This document shows positions 35,763 to 47,639 of a stretch of DNA of 64,000 bases, one piece after another (within the stretch, counting starts at the first letter, position 1; each line of letters begins with the position of its first letter). The DNA comes from Sinohyriopsis cumingii (Eukaryota > Mollusca > Bivalvia > Unionida > Unionidae): assembly GCA_028554795.2 (NCBI GenBank), contig JAPYKE020000280.1:1-64000 (forward strand), in the 5' to 3' direction. Under the pieces are notes generated by a model. It saw nothing but the letters and a program-made list of their open reading frames with translations, had not been told where the DNA came from and searched no databases. The position numbers and the translations under genes are program-made.

Positions 35763-36873
35763 TTTTATTATATGCTCATTTTTTTATTCAACCTAAGGCA
35801 TAACTATATAAACAAAATACACTACAATAAACAACGTAAATGAATGTATGCTGTATTCCAAACTTAATACACAAGCACTTATGTATCATTACACAACACA
35901 AACATTATTACTGCGCACATAAGTCCGCCCAGATACATTTGAACTTAGTTGCGCGCTCGACATAACTTTTGAAAGAAAATGGCGTGTCTAGTTAAAATTG
36001 AAATTTGGAGTCATATTGTGAATGAATGTGCATTGCAACAACTTTTCCATTGATCTGGAATGAATAGATTTTGGTATTTTTTTCGATTCTACGAAATTTC
36101 GTGATTATGGACTGGATTTGTATGAGACAATTCCACATGAAATACATGGGATTTAATAAGCTAGGGAGAAGCGTGTTGACATCTGCAAATGTGTTTCTAT
36201 TTCTGTCACTGAATGTTTGAAATCATAATGTGGGAAAATATGAAGTCTTTCAATTGCAATTTCATAAAAGATGCTATAGAATTTAATGCTTATTTCATTT
36301 TTAGTGCAGAAAGGAAGATGTAACTGCACTTGGAAGATAGTTGAAATTACAGTACAATTTCGAAATGTGTAATCAAGCTTGAGAACGCATGATATGGCTC
36401 ATGTAATTCGGATTTGCAGAAAAACGTACATTTTGAGGAAATTCTGGATGTAAAACTGTAAGTATATTTTGTTGCCATTCTTATTACCAGCTAATGGAGA
36501 CAGTTTGTGCCTTTATAACGTGTATGTTATTTGTAGGTACCAAGCAATTTTATGAAATCTGGTGTCTATCGCAAAATCTGAAACAATGTATCAAAAAGAT
36601 AACGTGGAATGTAGCAAAACAATTTGTAGGTTGCAGTCCACGAAACATCTGCTTTAGTTCATTTAGAAACAAATTTTATCAACCAAAACGTATTGCGCCT
36701 ACTATGCGAATGTACATGATTTGTTTACAAACTAGTTCCTAATACACTATTGGGCACACGTGTTATGTGCGTGGGTGCAATATGAATTTGTGCAATATCA
36801 TAAAATATTGAATGATTCTGATAATGTAAAGTTAACGGAGAAAGAAAAAAAAAAATGAGCATATAATAAACTC
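35763..36873. mobile_element. Possible non-autonomous DNA transposon with short TIRs
   Basis: Tttattatatgctcattttt at the left end recurs as its reverse complement at 36850-36873 (about 22 bp). The interior has no transposase. No convincing target duplication was found at the ends. Confidence 0.35.
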
Positions 36874-39644
36874 AGTTATGTTTCCTAAATTAAAATGGTG
36901 ATGATCTGATATCAAATGAGGCCACCACAAACATAGTTATCACTAATACATTTAAACGGAAAATCGTTAGACATCGAATTGTTATGTCCTATCTGAAAAT
37001 GGTACAAAGTGGCCCTCAATATGGCCACCTTCAAAATATTGATATCTCTTCTATTTCCAAACAGATGAACTTTTCACTAATAGACTTCTTATGATACCAA
37101 GTTGGTCATCAATGCCATATGGCTACCACGACGGCTATCTTGACAATATTGCTGTCGCTGCTGGCCCTGAATGGGTGGTCATACTGACATTGTGCTTTGA
37201 CGAAAAGACTTAATGGAGTCTACTTGGTTCTGAATGAAAATGGTATCAATGTGACATTCAGTATGTCCGCCACAGCAGCTAGTTTGAACATCTTGTTATA
37301 ACTGGAGAATATCAAAGACGGTTTCAACACAGGAATTAAGAGGAAGTTCCTGGAAATTCTTTTTATCCAGTAGAGCATCAGATCCTTCGAGGGACTCTTG
37401 TTTATGCAAACAATACACATTAGTTGGTTTTTCTTATCTTACAAGTATTAATATTGTTATTCATATTTAATTTGCATTGTTTTTATTTATTTTTTTAATT
37501 TAGTTTTTATTTCATTATATGCTATGGTTAATTGTATGTTGGACTTGACCTTGTCCAACATCAAGTGCATTTCTACTTGACGTGAATCATTGATTTTGGT
37601 TCCTAAACAACACGTTTATTGTAATCCGAGTCTAGAACTTTGGAAGTCTTTTATGAAATGCCGGGTCTACCTGTTCTTTATATTATAATTTTAGCAATGT
37701 ACGTCTATTTATAACTAAACTTTTGTTTTCTTCTTTTAAACACTGTGAGCCTTCTAAAAGGTTATTTTCTACTAGGTACTTTTTATTATAGAAAATGATA
37801 ATTGTGACATGAGGTCAAGTAGAGGACTACATAATCTTGCTTTTCTAGAAATTATTCGTTTGTGCTTTAAGATCTTAGCAGAGACAATTGGATTATTGTT
37901 ATGCCTAGAAATTCATTTGGGCTGTAATTTTATTTATTCAAATTATTCATTCAGTGGAAATACAAAGTTGTCATCTAAAACACCATTCTACCATTCTTGG
38001 AAATATATGCTTGAATTTATTGTGAAATTTTGAATAAGGATATATTCTTGGATTGTATTACTGTGATCCAACAAAAGACTATTGGCACATCTCCACTACA
38101 CGGGCCACCACGTGCACATTAATACTTCCAATGTTGGATTTAATCTGGATTTCCACTAAAGTTTATTCAGAACTTGAATCATTACAACTTGTGTTTGTAA
38201 TATTAGGATTAGTTGGGATTTAATTCGCAATAACTTTAAGTGTCCTTTTTAAATTTTCACTTTGCATTCTAGGGAATATATTATTTGTTGAAATTTACAA
38301 AGCTTGTTGTTCTTTACTCTTTTCTACTACTTAGTTTAAGACCATAGAGTCGTGATAATTATAGTTCTGCATTACACTCAGAATTTCTTCTTTAAAAGGA
38401 TGTGTCTCGATTAATATGACATTATAATTTAAGGGAACAAAATAAACAATTTCATTTTCTAAGGATTGTGCTATACCTGTTTGATATCCTAATATGCAAA
38501 CATTTCGGTATCTGAGCCCGAAAAAGAATGCGATCATTCATATTATCACGATATACCTAGTAGACTATTTAACAGTTCGTTATTTCAGTACTAACCAAGT
38601 CTTCTGAATATTAACTTTGTAAAGTTACCTTTTCTTTTAAAAAAATATAGTGAATCTGAACGATTAATTTTGGCATGTGATTTATACAGATTTGAGATAT
38701 CTTTACCACAGAAAAAAATTATCTCTTGAAGTAACTGAAATAAAGAAATATTAAATATTAAACTGTCATACTATTTCATATTATCTTTAGTATCAGAATA
38801 GGTTTTTAGCAACATTTCTGCTTTGAATCTCAGATCTTAATACATGTTTATATGAAAGAGACAGTGAATCTTCAAAAAAGATTTCCGTATTAGTAAATCA
38901 TACTATAACCCCTTCATATTAACACTTTGTATATGATATTTAAAAGAATTAATCGGCTCCTTATCATTAGCTACACCAAGACATGTTTTTTTCCTATATA
39001 ATTTATAGATATACATCTGTTGTATAGTATTTTTACACGCAAGGGATCTCTCTACTGAGCGAATCAAATACCTACGTAAGTTTATCTGGAAGTCCGTTGT
39101 TTTCCTCTGTTTTCAAGGTCTTCAGGACAGCAGTCGTTGTCAATTGAAGATTCCTTAACGCGCAGAAACCGCAAACAATTTATCTCTAAACAACCAATGA
39201 TCACCACTACAACTTCACAATTGCATGACTTCTCCCTGTTAGCAATCCGTGGACTAACGTTAGTATTTCACATCATGAAATACAAATCACAACTCAAACA
39301 CAAATGCTGAAATTTATTTCCCGATTCCATCCCCGGGTAAAAAAAAAAAAAAAATCAAAATCTGCACAGTATGGTTAATTGCTTCGTATGCTTCTTACAT
39401 TGCATAGCAGAGTGTAGCTACGATGTCGTAGCCTCAACTTGATTTGTTGTGGTTGAGGTACGAGTAAGGGTACTAATATTCGTACTAAGCAGAGTTCAAC
39501 GCAGGGAGCTTACGAATCAGAGGAACCAGACCAATGTCTCAACCACTAGTCGCAATCGGAAGCGACTTCCGGATGTCCTAAAAATAGCAATTTAGTTTTC
39601 CCCACACATGTAAAAAGATTGAAAAAACAGGTAAGAAGAAATGG
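36874..39644. other. Unassigned stretch
   Basis: Bases 36980-37400 include a dispersed repeat family shared with 20.8 kb and 53.1 kb. The rest is AT-rich with no gene seen; there is a short CpG-richer part near 39420-39600. Confidence 0.4.
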
Positions 39645-39752
39645 ATGATAACAAAACAACAACTTGCTGAGCTTCAGGAGACTATTATGAAGCTAGAAAC
39701 AAAGTTAAAGCAGAATATTCTTCCAGAGGCATCCACATCCACCCAGTACTAA
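39645..39752 (+). CDS. Possible coiled-coil coding remnant
   Basis: ATG at 39645 gives 36 codons to TAA: MITKQQLAELQETIMKLETK then LKQNILPEASTSTQY. Hydrophobic residues recur in heptad spacing over about 20 residues. The upstream frame is open for several Lys codons after an acceptor-like gaaaaaacag. It could be the end of a terminal exon or a small remnant; no homologue recognised. Confidence 0.25.
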   Translation: MITKQQLAELQETIMKLETKLKQNILPEASTSTQY

Positions 39753-40155
39753 GTTATTTCCAATTTCTTACTAAATCACCGTAACCTGGAACGCCGTATT
39801 ATCGCGGTACTTAATGTTCTTATCGGTACATAATAAAACTGTTTTGCTATTGCTGCTTAATTAGAATTTATAAAGTTTCAATGAATTTACCTCTTTCAAT
39901 TCCTACAAGAAAGCTTTGTCAATCTAAGCTCATAAATGTAAATATAACAGCATATAGTGACTGACCCAGATTAACGTACCATGGGGGAACAACTCTATAT
40001 TATCGAGTTATTTGCCTAACTTACGTTTTGTAGCACGCAGGTATTATAATAAATATAAAATACCACTTACCTATGACAAGAAATGTCCACGTTTGTACTG
40101 GCATAACGTACTTTATTGATAAAGCATCAGACTCCCGTGTTAAAACTCAACGTAC
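39753..40155. other. No gene seen
   Basis: AT-rich, no repeat recognised. Confidence 0.4.
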
Positions 40156-40157
40156 AA

Positions 40158-40262
40158 ACTAGTCCTACAATGTAAGACACATCACCAGATATTTTTGTTC
40201 TGGCAGGTGATGTAGCACCAAAACAAAAATAAAATGTGCTGTGCCTTACGTTGTAGGAAGAC
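40158..40262. mobile_element. MITE-like hairpin element, copy 1
   Basis: Left arm tcctacaatgtaagacaca (40163-40181) pairs with tgtgccttacgttgtagga (40240-40258) with two mismatches. An actag repeat lies outside each arm. Confidence 0.6.
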
Positions 40263-40408
40263 TAGCAAACATAATATATTTTTCTGTGTGTTTACATTTT
40301 ATAAGCATTTATGGGGGTGCCAAAGGAAGGATCCACCCCAGGTGCCAAATACTTTAGGTACGCCCAAGCATCCACCACTGGCACATTGCGTCAGATGCTC
40401 TTATTTAT

Positions 40409-40518
40409 GAAATCGATGTAGTCCTACATGTTAGACCTCGACGCTGATTTTTATGTTGTGTGCACTAAAACAAAAATAGCATGTTCTATGTCTTACATTG
40501 TGGGATTAGAAATCGATG
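40409..40518. mobile_element. MITE-like hairpin element, copy 2
   Basis: Arms 40422-40436 and 40490-40505 (tcctacatgttagac and gtcttacattgtggga) resemble copy 1. A 10-bp direct repeat gaaatcgatg sits at 40409-40418 and 40509-40518, read as a target-site duplication. Confidence 0.6.
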
Positions 40519-42778
40519 ATGAAATGTTTGAGTCTGAAGTTGAGACGAGCACTCCGTAGAATTTCAGTTCGACACAAACGCAGTTTAATAATAAATGCAT
40601 GCATAATGCTCAATGTTAAAACTTCCCTCAATTTGTAACGAATGAGAAAAGAGTTTGCCCCCCTTCCCCATGACGATTCTGTACAGTCTAATTTATCCAT
40701 TGTAGTTTAAAAAAACAAGGCCAGTTTGTCTAAATGGCTTATGGTCAATCCATACCCAAGTCGTTTTGTACCCAGTAGAAATTGGTTGTTTCATACCCAA
40801 GGTGATCGTTGTTTAGTGCCCAATGTGATGGTCAATGCTTACCCATAATTGTACATGGTAAAATATACATGTGTGTTTAGGGCCCCTCTAATTTCATATC
40901 AGCCCCATCCTGTATTCTAGGTGAGGTGCCTGTCAGGCTTGTAAAAAAAAATTCTAACTTGCCTGAGAAACTTTGATTGCACTGATGAAATGTGAAAATG
41001 TATTTTTAAGCTGTTGACATACCTGCCATAACATGGCACAATCTAAATCAGATCACCACTGTCCTACATGAAACTGAGAAATGATTTTGTACTTACAAAC
41101 CCCTGACATGGTCATGTTGTGAGAAAGCACAATTTTTTGTAATCTTCAAAAATAGCAAGAAAAAACTCCTCACTTTCAATATGTGCCCATTACATGTGGC
41201 ATGTAGCATGTATAAACAATGGTAAGTCATGATTGGAACTGATGTAAAACTATCCCTTGGGCAGTTTAAAGAGCAGTAGTTGAAGGCAAATAAGTCAGGT
41301 AATAAACCACTATTTCACATATTACTTAATTGGCTGACAGTAGCAGGTGGGATATGTTTGAAGGCTGTAGTGGGTGAGCCCGTTGTGTTAATTTGCATAG
41401 GTAATATCAGGAAGTGATACAACCCATTATTAGAACAAAAGTTATTACATATCATTGTTTTGCATGAGGATGTTTAAGCCATATGTATTATATTTTTGAC
41501 AAATTTGTGAACAGTGGCAGCACTTCTTTGAAGTCGGGTTTTATTGATATATAGAATGCAAAGCAAGATCATTTCAGTTGTCAGAATAGTGTTCAAGTGT
41601 GATTTATTTTTAAAGCTAATTTAGGAAGCAATTAGCTATCAGCAAAGACCCCCAAAAATAAATTTTTGATCTCTTGGTTGATGGAGTTTATTTTGTGAAG
41701 CACGCCAGCGAAAGAAAAAAATAAGGTGGGGGGTTATTAATTTTTATAAATACTGCAAACAACACGTCGACATACATCAGCTTGGTTCTGACCAGAAGTT
41801 ACTCAGAGTATCTATCATTGAAGTTTGAACAACAGTACCATGCAATCCTTAGTGAGGGTAGAGATGAACACTTGCCTTACCTTCAAACCCCATTGAGCCT
41901 TATTGAATTTATATTCAAATTGTAGCTATTGGAAAATTATGACAATATTTTCAAAAGGGGTAATTTTTGGCATGTGGAAATTGATTCTGGGCTTGTGGAA
42001 TTTCAGTCAGGGCTTGTGAGTTTATTTAAGTCAACAGCCTGGGCCTGAGTTTAAATTTTTTCTTTCTTTGAGCACTGATGTTTGATGGCAGTGGTAAAAG
42101 ATGAAAGGGCACATACCCTGATAGCATTGAATCTTGTTTTTATGAAAATACAAAAAGAAACAATGTGCCATTCCAGATGTTAGCGTTGTTAAAAACATCA
42201 AGCCCTGAGGACCAACTAGATCATTAATTTTGCAAAAATGTCACAAACCTGAATTATGCATTGTTACAACACTCCTTTTCTATTTGGAAAAGGAGAAGAG
42301 GAAGCCAAAACAAGTGTTTGTTTCATTAAAAACTTATAAAATATCTCAAAAGTATCTAAACATTGGCAAGATGACTGAAATACATTTGAACAAATGCAGG
42401 AATTAATACCAAGAAATTCAAAGCTCATTCTACAAGAAGTGATTCAGTTTCAAAAGCCTATAGCCTAGAACAGGCCTTAAAAACAACACTGGATACTGCC
42501 AACTGGCATTCTGCTAGGACATTTCACAAAGTTTGATGTAGAAACACAGAATAAGCTAAAGCCCAGAGAGCCTTTCCTGATATCTTTCTGTTGACTGCAT
42601 AGAACTACTCACAGTCCAGTACTCAATTTATTTGTGGATTTTATTTGCAGAATATTCTGATTGAAATACCAGTTGTCTACAGTTGTTTTTTATGACTACC
42701 CTTTTGTTGATGAGCATCGAAGTATGCCAATTCATCCCCTAACAGCTTTGCTGGTATGGGAAAGAACAGACCCAGGCT
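40519..42778. other. Unassigned AT-rich stretch
   Basis: Near 40740-40860 a 'catacccaagt' phrase is repeated loosely. No gene seen on either strand. Confidence 0.4.
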
Positions 42779-43129
42779 CATCCGATCATTACTTGGAATG
42801 TGATGGATGAGGGAGATTTTTGGAATACCAGACAAAGCTGGAAGGGTTAAATTCCCACCCTTTGTAGATATTCTTTCACATAATTGATGTTACTACCCGA
42901 CCCAAATGTTTACTTTAAAAAATGTCTTTCTTTGAATAGAGAATGTGATATCAGCAACACTGGGTTTTATAGTGGTATGGACAAAGGGCAGGTGAAAAAT
43001 AACTTTTTCTTTTATGTCATCTCAGTCGCATGTGCTGTCTTAACTGAAATTACAATTGAACCCTTCCAGCTTTGTCCGTTATTCAAAGAATGCCCCTCAT
43101 CCATCACAATCCAAGTAAGGATCAGATGA
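42779..43129. repeat. Inverted repeat with about 71-bp arms
   Basis: Bases 42779-42849 match the reverse complement of 43059-43129 at roughly 85 percent (shared gtgatggatgagg and caaagctggaagggtt). The loop is about 209 nt. Either a foldback element or two opposite insertions of one repeat. Confidence 0.7.
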
Positions 43130-43481
43130 GGGGTCCATTGTAGTGGCATGGCCATCAAAATTCCAATTATGATTAACCATTCAGTCTTTAAAGGACAAGC
43201 AGCCATGGAATTGCATAGTCATTTCAAAGATTCATATTTGTTTATATGTGAAATTAGTACAATGTGCCATTGTCATGGGAGATCTTATCACCCTACTGTC
43301 CATGTATCATGACATGTACTCTTGCAAATTGTTTGTCTGTGGTGTTTAAACATGTGTTGTCCAGGACAGATAAGGTCTTTGACTTTTATTCATATTAAGT
43401 TAATTGCATTTTCCAGATGAGTTAATTTTAGTTATTGTAAAAGTCTGTAATCCTTCTTGCATTATCTGTATTACTATTATT

Positions 43482-43732
43482 GGGGCCCCAAGTGGCCGAG
43501 TGGTCTAAAGCGCTCTCCGTTACGGATCACTGCCATCTCACCTCTGTCTTCGTAGGTTCGAGTCTCAGATTCGGCCAATGTGGGTATGTGAGAAAGCTTG
43601 CCAGTAGCTTTTCGAGGGTCGGTGGTTCCTAACCGGGGTTTTCCTGGGTTCTTCCTCCACCATTAATACTGGCCGCCATGTATAGCCTATCGTGTGCTGA
43701 AAAATGGTGTTAAACCCTAAAACAACAACATT
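43482..43732 (+). mobile_element. SINE family A, full-length copy
   Basis: Very well preserved head (ggggccccaagtggccgagt), B-box-like aggttcgagtctc, body and end gtgctgaaaaatggtgttaa with an ACA tail. Confidence 0.8.
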
Positions 43733-44611
43733 ACTGTTATTAAAAGCTACACACAAGACAGAACATGCCACAGTCAGAGATCTTATCTGTTTGCCTTAGC
43801 ACATCTGCTACATTCCTTTGTTTATTGAGTAGATCCAGTGATTGTTTTTTGTCCTGCATGACTTAGGGTTTGTATGTGGGTGTAAATAAGTTTACTGAGT
43901 AAGTGTTATCAAAGCTGAAATGACAAATTATGGATAGGATATGAGTGTTACATTATGCTTAACTTACATTTAGCTTGCATTAATGCCAGTATAATTAATA
44001 CATGGGAATTTCACATCAAAATTAAAATGTTTATGACTGATTAATATTTAGAACTACATCATTTTGTTTATTTATATGCACAATAATTATTCATATTATT
44101 TCCATCTTAAATCCTGTTGCATTTTGACCTATAAGACTGGTCCGATGCATAGACATGTAATGCTGGTAGTAGTAATGGTCTGTAAATTTCAGCTAGGATG
44201 ACATCTAACTGTTATTCTCTTAATACACTCCCAGAGTTAAATCCTTCTAAAATCATTGGCATGATTTATGTCTGTACTCACTACATTTGAAATATGGCAT
44301 GTAGCTTGGTAACAAGTTCAACCAATTAGACCAGAAATCATCTCATCATGGCTTGCAGTAGAAGCCAGTAGTTAGTGTTTTTTTTTTGCCATATATTTAT
44401 AGATTAATTGCCACCTATGAATTCAGATTTTGAACACAAAATGTTCATTTTAAATGTTTTATAATATATTGCCTAAAGATAGTGGTAGTAAACAAAGACT
44501 TGGAGAAAAAAAAAGAAGTAAATCTTCTATTTGGTCACATAATTTTCAACAGTCCTTGATATCCCCCTCATATGCAATTAGGCATCATACTGCTGAGGAA
44601 TCCTGTAATAC
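43733..44611. other. No gene seen
   Basis: AT-rich, no repeat recognised. Confidence 0.4.
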
Positions 44612-44866
44612 TGTTGTTGTTGTTGTTCTAGGGTTTAATGCCATTTTTCAGCATAAGATAGGCTATACATGGCAGCCAGTATAACTGGTGGAGGAAGAAC
44701 CCTGGAAAACCCAGGGAAGAACCACAGACCCAAGAGAAGCTACTGGCAGGCTTTCCCACATACCCACGCTAGCCGAACCTTGGACTCGAACCCACGCAGA
44801 CAGAGGTGAGATGACAGTGATCCAGAACGGTGAGCACTTTAGACTACTCAGCCACTCAGGGCCCCT
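44612..44866 (-). mobile_element. SINE family A, full-length copy
   Basis: Reverse complement has the complete family order; TTG repeats at 44612 are the complement of the ACA tail. Confidence 0.8.
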
Positions 44867-44989
44867 CCTGTAATGCAACTAGGGTCTTGTTAGACATTTG
44901 TTTCAACATCTGTAGATGTACTAGCTAGTGGCAATTGATTGATCATTGATTGGAATGGTATATTTGTGTGGACAAAGCATTTTATAGCA

Positions 44990-45545
44990 TACATATTACA
45001 TACAACCCTATTTGGACTACTGTAGTACAGTATGGGGTAATTCAAATGATAAAAACATAGCAAAGCTGGCACATCTTCAAAAAAGAGCATTTGAGCTAAT
45101 ATCAATCCAGAAAGAAAGCAAGGAAAGTTTAGCTGGTAGGTTAAAAATATTACCTATTAAAGACCGAATCTGTTTGAGAAAAGCCAAATTAATGTACAGG
45201 ATATCTCAGAATAGTGCTCCTGAATATTTACAATCACTATTCCAGTATAGGCTACCTGGTAATACTCCCCACCTGCGATCCATGTCAAGCAAACAGTATA
45301 AAATTCCCAAACCAAATAAGGAGTTATTTAAAAAAAGTTTCCAGTACTCTGGAACTCTGCTCTGGAATAGTATTCCAGCTGAGATTAGAAATGCCCACTC
45401 TATTTCCTTCTTCCAAACCCAATATATCCAGTGGCTTCAGAGATGCAGCTTAAATAAATGAATTCCTTTGTATGAGGGCCTCAAGGTAGATTAGTTTTTA
45501 GCTAATTGTGTTACCCTCTTTAAATAAGGTCATTATTATTATACT
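44990..45545 (+). pseudogene. Non-LTR retrotransposon 3' fragment
   Basis: A 149-residue frame (45012-45461) begins LDYCSTVWGN-like (here MDYCSTVWGNSNDKNIAKL). It continues LAHLQKRAFELI, then APEYLQSLFQYR and LLWNSIPAEIRNAHSISFF. This is the conserved C-terminal tail after the RT of Jockey/CR1-like elements. The copy is 5'-truncated and is followed by a short ATT-rich tail (45530-45545). Confidence 0.7.
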
Positions 45546-45730
45546 ATTAAACATAAAAACATAATGTGTTGCATCACAGGGACCCAAAAGGGTCAGTATA
45601 CATGTCCAGGCAGCTGATTGCTGTGTCCTGGACCTGTGCCCTGGGATCAAAGGTAAGCTCTGATACCTATTTTGTTTCAGATGATTCATCCAGTTAAGAT
45701 TATTGAATGATCCATGTTACACAGAAATGA

Positions 45731-45874
45731 GGGGGCCCCGAGTGGCCGAGTGGTCTAAAGCGCTCTCTGTTACGGATCACTACCATCTCACCTCTGTCTG
45801 CGTGGGTTCGAGTCTAGGATTCGGCTAATGTGGGTATGTGAGAAAGCTTGCCAGTAGCTTCTCGTGGGTCAGTG
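45731..45874 (+). mobile_element. SINE family A, 3'-truncated copy
   Basis: Head and body are well preserved (gtggccgagtggtctaaagc, gtgggttcgagtct) but it stops abruptly at ctcgtgggtcagtg. Confidence 0.7.
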
Positions 45875-46279
45875 TAGCACTACAAAGCAATGTCATGATA
45901 ACCCTTACTTTGTTGAATATTACTAATTGCATTTGTAGGATATTTTGGTGAATGTCATAAATTGTTAACATAAAATTTGTAATGTTAAGGGTTGATTTGG
46001 GTAATTATGTCATTGGCAATATATCTACTTTTGTTTAGCATTAATTCTTAATAAAATCAACTTTGATGCCTACATGGACATTAAAATAATACTGTTGATA
46101 TTTTCAGATATTGGAAAACTTTGTGCTTTGATATAGAGCCAGTTGAAGGACTGGAATCTTCAAGGGAGAAGGACATCTGTGATGTATTGTATCCTTGTGA
46201 CATTGTCTTTACTGCATGTACTTCATCCGCCGCTGGTATACATTATTTTGTGTTTTTATTCACATCCTATGAAATATAG

Positions 46280-46340
<61 letters not shown>

Positions 46341-46620
46341 CATCTTTGTCCATTTGAGAGCTGTTCTGTCTGAATATTTTATATCTGTAAAGTAAATATT
46401 TTATTTGTGGAGAGTAAATCTTGAATGTTTAAAGATCTTCATAACATGCATGCTGGCAGCCTAGTGGTTTAGATGTGCCAATTGCTTCTTATGATTTTTT
46501 TTTTCATTTTGATATTTCCATGGAAATAATGCAGAACTTTCAACATTTTCATTTTTGACGTGTAACTCTTGAACAATTTGTGATATTTCCACCAAGTTTG
46601 GTACAAAATTAAATTTTCCA
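45875..46620. other. No gene seen; AT microsatellite
   Basis: Contains an AT run at 46284-46334. The 76-residue frame across it is low complexity. Confidence 0.5.
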
Positions 46621-46808
46621 TTATAACTGGTGGAGGAAGAAACTTAGAAAACCCAGGTAAGAACCACCTCCCTCTAGCAGGCTGCTGGCAAGCTTTTTCA
46701 CATACCCACATTGACTGAGCCCTAGACTCTAACCTGTTCAGACAGAGGTGAGATGGCAGTATTCAATAAAGCTGAGTGCTTTAGACCATTTGGCCAACCT
46801 GGGGCCCT
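46621..46808 (-). mobile_element. SINE family A, diverged copy
   Basis: The reverse complement retains agacagaggtgagatggcag (complement), the head and ctggtggaggaagaa. It lacks the end segment. Confidence 0.6.
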
Positions 46809-47079
46809 ACAAAATTAAATTAGGTATGAGCACTATGATATGAAGAGTTAAGCAACTCATTTTAAAACACATTTTCTCCGGCTATGTAGTCAAACTAAAA
46901 GCTGCGAAAGAAAACTTCCAAGTATTACTGTATCATAAGTATAGAACAAACTAAAAATGATTCATAATATCTTGAGCTGCTAAATGCAAATTTGTTAAAA
47001 AGGTATAAAGTCACTGCTTTATTATTTGAACAGAATAAATTGTACGTCCTTCTTAAGAACAGTGATATTATGTACTACC

Positions 47080-47412
47080 TATATCTCACATCTAGAATTA
47101 ATTGATGTTCTATATGAAGTGATATCTCACATCTAGAATTAATTGATGTTCTATATGAAGTGATATCTCACATCTAGAATTAATTGATGTTCTGTCTGAA
47201 GTGATATCTCACATCTAGAATTAATTGATGTTTTGTCTGAAGTGATATCTCACATCTAGAATTAATTGATGTTCTATCTGAAGTGATATCTCACATCTAG
47301 AAATAATTGATGTTCTGTCTGAAGTGATATCTCACATCTAGAATTAATTGATGTTTTATCTGAAGTGATATATCACATCTAGAATTAATTGATGTTCTAT
47401 TTTGGGTGACAT
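47080..47412. repeat. Minisatellite, 41-bp unit, about eight copies
   Basis: Unit gatatctcacatctagaatt then aattgatgttctatctgaagt. Confidence 0.9.
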
Positions 47413-47639
47413 ATCACATAGATTTATATTTTCTTAAACTGAAATTTCAATGTTCTAAGAAGGGTTTTGCTTCCACTGGAACCAAACTATAAAAACTATA
47501 AAATCTCTTCCACCCTATAAAGTCAGCTGACTCATTCAAGCATTTTAAGAAGCATTGCTGTAAACATCTACATAAACCATTATTTATAGGATTTTATGTA
47601 ATGCACTACTATTATTTAAAACAATGTATTTCCTTGCTT

